NCBI GenBank assembly: GCA_947581645.1
Contig: CANPVF010000161.1
Span: forward strand, 1 to 39,218
Direction: 5' to 3'
DNA from: Candidatus Caribbeanibacter nitroreducens
GTDB taxonomy: Bacteria; Gemmatimonadota; Gemmatimonadetes; Palauibacterales; Palauibacteraceae
DNA length: 39,218 nt
Within the stretch, counting starts at the first letter, position 1. Each line of letters begins with the position of its first letter. Below are positions 34,287-39,218 of the stretch, piece after piece. The notes below the pieces were generated by a model that saw only the letters and a program-made list of their open reading frames with translations, was not told where the DNA came from and did not search any database. The translations under genes and the position numbers were made by a program.

Positions 34287-34730
34287 TCAGCTCCCCAGCG
34301 AGGACGCCCGGTCCTCGGACACGTGCCACAGGACCACGTGGTAGTGGGGCTCGTCGATCCCCGGATGCCCCGGGTTGAAGCGGACGTCCACGTGGTCGAC
34401 CTCGGCGCCCGCGGCATCGAGGTTCGTGAAGGCCTTCTTCTCGTTCATGGCGTCCAGGGGCACCATGTAGATCGTGCTCAGCAGCTCACCCGATCGGTCG
34501 TAGGCCAGGAAGGGCCCCGCCGGGAGCGTCTCCGGGTTCACGTAGAGCACCCCGAGCCCCGGGACGAACTCCGGCAGCTCGACCAGCTGGCTCACCTTCT
34601 GGAACTCGCCTCCGGGGGGAGCCGTCTGCTGGGCCGCGGCGTCGGTGCCCGTGAAGGCGACGGCAGCCAGGGCCAGGGCGGCTCCGGCGAGAAGGGTACG
34701 CGTCCGCTTCGCAGCGATGCTTCGATCCAT
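34287..34730 (-). CDS. Secreted TTHB210-like (DUF5602-type) protein
   Basis: This is a 147-aa protein with a cleavable signal (about 1-34, ending DAAAQ). The mature part contains VPGLGVLYVNPETLPAGPFL, STIYMVPLDAMN and the C-terminal HVDVRFNPGHPGIDEPHYHV with VLWHV. This resembles the TTHB210-like domain first known from a Thermus sigma-factor regulon; the match is from memory. The conserved His cluster (HPGIDEPHYH) suggests metal binding, which is inference. ATG 34730 has GGAGGAATACC upstream. It lies between the peroxidase-like cytochrome and the cupredoxin genes in one orientation, suggesting a shared periplasmic redox role. Confidence 0.8.
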   Translation of the reverse strand: MDRSIAAKRTRTLLAGAALALAAVAFTGTDAAAQQTAPPGGEFQKVSQLVELPEFVPGLGVLYVNPETLPAGPFLAYDRSGELLSTIYMVPLDAMNEKKAFTNLDAAGAEVDHVDVRFNPGHPGIDEPHYHVVLWHVSEDRASSLGS

Positions 34731-34779
34731 CTCGGTATTCCTCCATCTCTCGATTCGAAGTTCGTCGTGACAGCCGCGA

Positions 34780-34796
34780 CGCCGCCTCTCGCGGCG
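34780..34796 (-). promoter_or_regulatory. Intercistronic hairpin
   Basis: CGCCGC (34780-34785) pairs with GCGGCG (34791-34796) around a 5-base loop in the 106-bp gap between the cytochrome and TTHB210-like genes. It may set their relative expression. Confidence 0.35.
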
Positions 34797-34836
34797 CCGG
34801 GGGCGGGATGGTCCTCTCGCTCCTCCCGCGGGGAGA

Positions 34837-36024
34837 TCAGAGCGTCTCCAGGAACTCGACCAGCTCCTCCTTCTCGGTCTGCGTGAGGCCCAGGTCGAGC
34901 TCCCGGTCGTAGTGCTCGACCACGTCCATCAGCGTCTCGGCGCTGCCGTCGTGGAAGTACGGCGGATGGTGGACGAGACCGCGCAGCGGGGTGGTGCGGT
35001 ACTTCCCCGTGATGCTTCGCTCCGCCAGCGTCGGGTCCATCCCCGTCTCCTCGGGATCGTGGAGGCGCTGGCCGGCGTCCGTGTAGGTCGGCGGCACGTG
35101 GCAGCTCGAGCACTCCGCCTTTCCGTCGAAGAGCGCTTCGCCGCGGGCAGCGGCGGCCGGGTCGATCACGCTGTCCGGCGGCGCCGGTGCGGTCAGGCTC
35201 AGCTGGTAGCGACGGAGGGCGGGCAGGCGCGGCTTCACCTTCTCCTCGTCGGCGTCGATGTCGATGCCGAGCGCCGGCTCCTCGAAGGAGCCCTGGCCGT
35301 GCATCTGGGTCACGGCCACGTACTCGTTCCAGTAGGAGATCGGCCCTTCACCGGTGTAGGTCTCCAGCTCCACGTCCTGGAGACCGTAGGCCGGGGGGAT
35401 CACGGCGGGATCGCTGATTCCGTCCTGGTTCCAGTAGGCGTCGTACCGGCCCGGGCCCCAGCTCCGGAGCGTTTCCTTCTGCTGCGGAGAGAGGGCCGGC
35501 GAGAGGGCGATGATGGCACCGACGTTCAGGTCCCGGTTGGGCCAGCCGTCGAGCCGCTGGCCCACCCCCTCCATGACCGAGTTGTCCACCGTGGAGTGGC
35601 AGAGGGCGCAGGTGACCCCCACCTCCGTCAGCCGGCCGGCGGAGTCCACGGACCCCTGGATGCCCACCACGGCGTCGCGTCGGATCAGCTCCACTGTCGT
35701 CGCCGGATCGTCCAGGTCCGCGCTGGACAGCAGGCCCTCCGGCAGCGCCGCGGCGTCCACCTTGAGCCCCACGGAGAGCGCCGTCTTCGGGTCCACGGAC
35801 GACTCGATGACCCGGTGCAGCTGCAGGGTGTCCGTCCAGTAGACCTCGTTGCCGAAAGTGGCATGGCGGAAGACATCCTGCCCGTCGAAGGAGGGCTCCG
35901 GGGGCTCGGGATCGGTGAACACCTCGCAGCCGGCCGCCGCCAACACCAGCACGCCGACGACGGCTGCCCGGAGGCAGGCGGGCCCGATCCCGGTTCGATC
36001 GAAAGCGGTCCTGTCACGGGTCAC
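34837..36024 (-). CDS. Dihaem cytochrome c, peroxidase/MauG-like, lipoprotein
   Basis: The product is 395 aa. GTG 36024 has a GGAAGGAG Shine-Dalgarno. The lipoprotein signal ends AAGC with Cys33, so the protein is anchored outside the cytoplasm. Two haem-binding motifs are present: CALCH (139-143) and CSSCH (305-309). The C-terminal stretch GKYRTTPLRGLVHHPPYFHD with GSAETLMDVVEHYD is typical of bacterial cytochrome c peroxidase/MauG proteins. The N-terminal half differs from classical CCP and has a longer spacing between haems. It would reduce peroxide or oxidise a substrate with electrons from a carrier, possibly the cupredoxin of the same unit. It is divergent from the SufR-like regulator. 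Confidence 0.88.
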   Translation of the reverse strand: MTRDRTAFDRTGIGPACLRAAVVGVLVLAAAGCEVFTDPEPPEPSFDGQDVFRHATFGNEVYWTDTLQLHRVIESSVDPKTALSVGLKVDAAALPEGLLSSADLDDPATTVELIRRDAVVGIQGSVDSAGRLTEVGVTCALCHSTVDNSVMEGVGQRLDGWPNRDLNVGAIIALSPALSPQQKETLRSWGPGRYDAYWNQDGISDPAVIPPAYGLQDVELETYTGEGPISYWNEYVAVTQMHGQGSFEEPALGIDIDADEEKVKPRLPALRRYQLSLTAPAPPDSVIDPAAAARGEALFDGKAECSSCHVPPTYTDAGQRLHDPEETGMDPTLAERSITGKYRTTPLRGLVHHPPYFHDGSAETLMDVVEHYDRELDLGLTQTEKEELVEFLETL

Positions 36025-36116
36025 GGTCTCGACTCCTTCCGATTTCTGTGCGTCCCCCGGCGCGCCGGGACGACGGCCCGGGGCGGACGACGGATTACAC
36101 ATATTAACTAATTTGT

Positions 36117-36209
36117 TACTTCACTTATCGCCGGCTCGTACGCCGCCGTCGCCGGGGCTTCTCCCCGGCGCGGGAAGACAGTAAGGAGGGTCAGTCAGTA
36201 AGTCAAGTA
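36117..36209. promoter_or_regulatory. Divergent control region with an inverted pair of 11-bp words
   Basis: TAAGTGAAGTA on the minus strand (36127-36117) and TAAGTCAAGTA on the plus strand (36199-36209) match at 10 of 11 positions and point in opposite directions. Both are followed by an AGTTA-containing AT-rich stretch. They lie about 93 and 100 bp from the two divergent starts, in DNA far richer in AT than the surroundings. They are good candidates for operators of the adjacent SufR-like regulator. Confidence 0.55.
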
Positions 36210-36308
36210 GTTAGTTGCTTTAGTGGACAAACCGGGCAGGGCCGGGTATCTTGCGGGCGACGTCGAAGCCGAGTCGCCGCACCCGAATTTCACCGGAGGA
36301 CCGCAGCC

Positions 36309-36935
36309 GTTTCCCCGCTGGAGACCAGACAGAGGATCCTGACCGAGCTCCGCCGGGACGGGCACACCGTTCGGGATCTCGCGGAGAAGCTCGGCGTCAC
36401 GAGCAACGCGGTCCGGGACCACGTCGACGTCCTGCGGGAGCGTGGACTCGTCGAGGCCACCGGCCTGCAGCGGGGCACCGGGGGAAAGCCCGCCCGCATC
36501 TACGAGCTCACGGCGGCGGGCGAGGACTCCTTCGGGGCCGCCTACCTGGACGTGCTCCGCTCCATCGTGGAGAGCCTGGAGCGTTCCGTGGACGAGGAAG
36601 ATGTCCACCGCGTCCTGGACGACGCCGGCCGGCGGCTCGGGAGCGAGCTCGCGCCGGCCCGGAACGGCTTCGAGCGCCGGGTGCGGAAGGCCGTCGCCGT
36701 GCTCAACGACATGGGGGGCATGGCCGAGGCCGACTTCTCCGGCGAGGGGGCCACGATTAGGAGCGCCGGCTGTCCCCTCTCCGCCCTCGTGCGGGACCAT
36801 CCCGGCGCCTGCCGCCTGGCCGAGGCTCTGATCGGCGAGATCACGGGCCGCCCGGTCCGGGAGGAGTGCGAGCACGGGGCGAGACCGAGCTGTCGCTTCT
36901 CGATCCCCCGTCCCGAGGACGCGATGAGCGGCTGA
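36309..36935 (+). CDS. SufR-like winged-helix regulator with Cys-rich Fe-S site; non-canonical start
   Basis: The frame encodes a winged helix-turn-helix (LTELRRDGHTVRDLAEKLGV, then TSNAVRDHVDVLRERGLVEA and a GKPARIYELT wing) followed by a helical linker and a Cys cluster. With numbering from 36309, the cysteines are 155, 168, 187 and 195: C-x12-C, then 26 residues to the last. This is close to the C-x12-C-x27-C of the [4Fe-4S] repressor SufR. No ATG, GTG or TTG is in frame before GTG 36552, which would remove the whole DNA-binding domain. A strong GGAGGA (36295-36300) points to GTT 36309, or less well CTG 36318, as the start. It probably controls the divergent cytochrome unit. Redox or Fe-S sensing is inferred. 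Confidence 0.75.
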   Translation, partial: VSPLETRQRILTELRRDGHTVRDLAEKLGVTSNAVRDHVDVLRERGLVEATGLQRGTGGKPARIYELTAAGEDSFGAAYLDVLRSIVESLERSVDEEDVHRVLDDAGRRLGSELAPARNGFERRVRKAVAVLNDMGGMAEADFSGEGATIRSAGCPLSALVRDHPGACRLAEALIGEITGRPVREECEHGARPSCRFSIPRPEDAMSG

Positions 36936-36964
36936 CCCGGGCCGGTCCACGACCCGGACGACCC

Positions 36965-36991
36965 GGACGCCGCCGGAAACCGGCGCCGTCC
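36965..36991. terminator. Hairpin between convergent regulator and propeller genes
   Basis: GGACGCCGCCGG (36965-36976) and CCGGCGCCGTCC (36980-36991) form a 12-bp stem with one mismatch and a 3-base loop, placed in the 69-bp gap between two convergent stops. It could serve both genes. Confidence 0.55.
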
Positions 36992-37004
36992 GTCCGATCC
37001 GGCC

Positions 37005-38408
37005 TCAGTTCCCCCCGGAGGCCGCCGGCCCGGTCTCCCACTTCTGGGCGCTCGAGACGTCGGGCACGCCCCAGTCGTCCCCGTCCCACCCCTGGAAGCC
37101 CTCCATGCGGAAGGCCCAGAAGCCGGTGACCATGTCGCTGATCACGATCAGGCCGTCCTCGTTCCGCACGTCCACGCCGAACGCGCCGTTGCAGACCCGA
37201 TCGCCGCATCCCCCGGTCTTGTGGGGGCCCAGGTAGGTGTCGTACCAGGCCACGGTCTTGGGATGCTCCGGATCCTCCATCGAGAAGACCTGGAGGCCGT
37301 CCTCGTAGCCCGAGACGAAGACCAGGGGCCACCGCACCTCGTGGTTGTGCGCCAGGTTGCGCCAGTTCGCCGTCCACGCCGAGATGGGCGAGCTGATGTT
37401 CTCGACCTCGCCGTCCAGCGCGGGCTGCATGTCGAAGATCCGGAGCGGGGCGTACTGGTACTCCGTCTCGGCCACGGCGTAGCGGCCGTTGGGACCCGGC
37501 GTGAAGGTGTGGCCGCCCCGCACGCCGCTGATGCCCGTCAGGCTGACCAGCTGCTCGGGCTGCTGGAGATCCGTAATGTCGTAGACGTAGTACCCGCCGG
37601 TTCCCCCGCCGTAGAAGCGATCCGTGCCGCTCGGCGGGTGATAGCCGACATAGAAGTCGTGGTAGCCGCGGAAGGCCCCCTGCTCCTCCGCACCGGGCAC
37701 GGGCACCTGCGCGACGAGGGCGTTCTCCACGTCCCCCTCCACCGCGCGGCCCAGGTCGTAGACGTTGGCGTACGGGCCCGACACGGTGGCGAACAGGTAG
37801 ACGCGGCCGTTCGAGTGCTTGTAGACGAAGATGTTGTGGAACCCGCCGGGCGTCTCCGGCGCCCGGATCCGCGCCGCCTCCTCCACGCCGGAGGTGTCCG
37901 GGAGCGAGGTCACGTCCAGGAGCACGGCCCCCAGGTCGTGGTTCGGGCCGCCCTGTCCGAACTGGAGGGACTGGACCACGTAGTAGCGGCCGTCCCACCT
38001 GAAGTACTTGACGTCCATCCCGCCGGTCCGGTCGTGGAGCTCCTGGTTCTCGATGCGCCAGCGGTAGATGACCTCGGCGTTCTCCGGGTCGGCGACGCTG
38101 ACGATGTCCGTGCCCTTCTGTCCCTGCTCCCCGTACTGCATCCGGGCCACGTAGGCGAAGGGCCGACCGACCTCCTGCTCCAGCTCGATGTCGGCGATGC
38201 TGAGGCGGGCCCCCAGGGGAACGTGGGACAGCACCTCGATGTTCTCGCTCCCCCGGGGCTCCAGGGCCTGATCCCCGTGGCCCTGGGCCGCGGCGGGGGC
38301 GCTTCCCAGCGCCAGGAACGCCAGGACCGCCCCGATGGTGGTCATCCATCGCGTCGGGGACAGCGCTTCGGAATCAGGGGCGGACCGTGTCGTCGGGGAA
38401 CGCCTCAT
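37005..38408 (-). CDS. Secreted LVIVD-type beta-propeller protein
   Basis: This 467-aa protein has a signal peptide with its hydrophobic core around TTIGAVLAFLALGSAPAAAQ. The mature part has repeated strand blocks of the LVIVD kind: FAYVARMQYGEQGQKGTDIV, YYVYDITDLQQPEQLVSLTG, PLVFVSGYEDGLQVFSMEDP and DGLIVISDMVTGFWAFRMEG. These would form a beta-propeller on the outside of the cell. His residues in LHDRTGGMDVKYF, GGFHN and AHNHEVRWP might bind metal, and Cys in GGCGDRVCNGAF could form a disulfide. The biochemical role is not known. ATG 38408 has GAAGGAAG upstream. A 16-bp tandem repeat lies in the leader. Confidence 0.85.
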   Translation of the reverse strand: MRRSPTTRSAPDSEALSPTRWMTTIGAVLAFLALGSAPAAAQGHGDQALEPRGSENIEVLSHVPLGARLSIADIELEQEVGRPFAYVARMQYGEQGQKGTDIVSVADPENAEVIYRWRIENQELHDRTGGMDVKYFRWDGRYYVVQSLQFGQGGPNHDLGAVLLDVTSLPDTSGVEEAARIRAPETPGGFHNIFVYKHSNGRVYLFATVSGPYANVYDLGRAVEGDVENALVAQVPVPGAEEQGAFRGYHDFYVGYHPPSGTDRFYGGGTGGYYVYDITDLQQPEQLVSLTGISGVRGGHTFTPGPNGRYAVAETEYQYAPLRIFDMQPALDGEVENISSPISAWTANWRNLAHNHEVRWPLVFVSGYEDGLQVFSMEDPEHPKTVAWYDTYLGPHKTGGCGDRVCNGAFGVDVRNEDGLIVISDMVTGFWAFRMEGFQGWDGDDWGVPDVSSAQKWETGPAASGGN

Positions 38409-38431
38409 GGGAAGACTTCCTTCTCTCGGGG

Positions 38432-38470
38432 GGTGGCTGTGGCGTGCGGTGGCTGTGGCGGGCGGTGGCC
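38432..38470. repeat. 16-bp tandem repeat, 2.4 copies
   Basis: GGTGGCTGTGGCGTGC (38432-38447) is followed by GGTGGCTGTGGCGGGC (38448-38463, 15 of 16 identical) and a 7-base partial copy. It lies 24-62 bp before the ATG of the propeller gene, in its leader or promoter. Confidence 0.8.
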
Positions 38471-38532
38471 GCGTCGACCGGCACGAGATCCTCGGTCCGG
38501 GCGGCCGGGTGATCGTCTCGAGCCGGCGTCCT

Positions 38533-39218
38533 TCAGGGCATCAGTCGTCCGTCGGGGCGACCGGGGGCCTGGGTCCAGATCACGACGACCCCGCAGCCGT
38601 TGAGCTGGAAGGAGAACTCCGGCGGGGTCTCGGAGGCGCCGCGGTACACCTCCATGGCCAGGACGTCCTCTTTGCGGAGCTGATCGATGTCCAGCCCGCG
38701 GGCCTTCTGTCCGTCCAGGTAGATCATGGGAGCGCACTCGTTGTGCCCCCGCACGACCCGGACGCTCGCCTGGCCGAGCATGGGACGGCCCACCCGTACC
38801 CCGGGCAGGTTGCGGAGCAGGTCGCTGGGGTTGTCGGGGTTGCGCCGCTCGATCTCCTCCGGCGTCACGAACACCCCGAGCCCCCGGTCCTGGCGCCGCA
38901 GGAAGCCCACCCGGTCCAGCTTGCCGCTGGTGCCCGAGGGGACGGTGACGGTGAGGTCCTCGACGTGGAGCGCCTCGCGGTCCAGGAGGAAGGTGACCTC
39001 GGTGATCACCTTCGGGCGGATCTCCACGGTGGTCTCGGCGGTGGCGAATCCGATGAGCCTCACACGAACCGTCTGCTCTCCCGGGGAGACGTCCGGGAGG
39101 CGGAACCGGCCGGTGCTGTCGGTGATCGCCCCCTGCCGGGTGCTGTCGAGAATCACCTGCGCCCTGGGCAGCGGCTTTCCGGTCTCCGCCGAGATCACCC
39201 GGCCGTTGAGGCTCGCGG
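38533..39218 (-). CDS. Carboxypeptidase-regulatory plus TonB-plug protein without barrel (5' end outside window)
   Basis: At least 228 residues are visible; the frame is open at the window edge, where residues before the GTG at 39198 (ASLNGR) continue the domain, so the start is outside. The N-terminal part is a carboxypeptidase-regulatory-like beta domain (VISAETGKPLPRAQVILDST, GRFRLPDVSPGEQTVRVRLI). A TonB-receptor plug follows (FVTPEEIERRNPDNPSDLLR, NLPGVRVGR, APMIYLDGQKARGLDIDQL and EDVLAMEVYRGASETPPEF). It ends in GCGVVVIWTQ plus a short tail, with no barrel strands. Stand-alone plug proteins of this kind are known in Gemmatimonadota and Bacteroidota, but their role is unclear. Confidence 0.82.
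   Translation of the reverse strand, partial: ASLNGRVISAETGKPLPRAQVILDSTRQGAITDSTGRFRLPDVSPGEQTVRVRLIGFATAETTVEIRPKVITEVTFLLDREALHVEDLTVTVPSGTSGKLDRVGFLRRQDRGLGVFVTPEEIERRNPDNPSDLLRNLPGVRVGRPMLGQASVRVVRGHNECAPMIYLDGQKARGLDIDQLRKEDVLAMEVYRGASETPPEFSFQLNGCGVVVIWTQAPGRPDGRLMP

Noticed and set aside
1-39218. Search by eye for tRNA, rRNA, CRISPR arrays, transposase genes and phage genes
   Set aside because: None was seen; repeats found are short tandem or inverted ones only.

Overview
The window comes from the chromosome of a very GC-rich, diderm, aerobic bacterium. Three kinds of evidence support this: an outer membrane (one full TonB-dependent receptor, one partial plug protein, two OprP-like porins), many lipoproteins with lipoboxes, and a periplasmic dihaem cytochrome plus blue copper protein. 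The Fn3/'IEPGT'-type lipoprotein paired with a carboxypeptidase-regulatory-domain TonB receptor, the eukaryote/Bacteroidota-type pruA and the overall style suggest Gemmatimonadota, perhaps a saline-habitat lineage because many proteins carry acidic extensions. That placement is inference. No tRNA, rRNA, CRISPR array, insertion sequence or phage gene was seen.

Layout. 70-2803 (minus): pruA and a membrane protein that probably uses a CTG start. 3131-3682: thioredoxin-like protein. 3722-6933 (minus): NhaC antiporter followed by an M1 aminopeptidase. 6934-8597: an AT-richer spacer with DnaA-box-like words, a small solitary gene with its own promoter and terminator, then a coupled pair of unknown genes. 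8606-11182: GT2 and GT-C glycosyltransferases and a small lipoprotein.

The core, 11311-27614, is a phosphate-acquisition island. On the plus strand lie phoB, phoR, an OprP-like porin, pstS-pstC-pstA-pstB and phoU. On the minus strand lie a TonB-dependent receptor with a large surface lipoprotein, a processive GT2 synthase divergent from phoB, and beyond phoU a second OprP-like porin coupled to a CPBP protease. Two promoters carry the same four-fold, exactly 11-bp-periodic direct repeat (consensus about CGTNACN) ending 8-9 bp before a -10-like hexamer. This is the architecture of a PhoB box. One lies before the porin-pst-phoU operon. The other lies before the TonB receptor, which makes the receptor and its lipoprotein strong candidates for a phosphate-starvation outer-membrane uptake system.

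28444-33607 holds nadE, a DUF488 gene that has lost its middle, an aconitase with one expected cluster-ligand Cys replaced by Ser, and an SDR. 33641-36935 is a second interesting island: a dihaem peroxidase-like cytochrome c, a TTHB210-like secreted protein and a Tat-exported cupredoxin form a minus-strand operon. They are divergent from a SufR-like, Cys-rich winged-helix regulator that has no ATG, GTG or TTG start before its DNA-binding domain. An inverted pair of 11-bp words lies between the two. The window ends with a secreted LVIVD-type propeller protein and a TonB plug-domain protein cut by the window edge.
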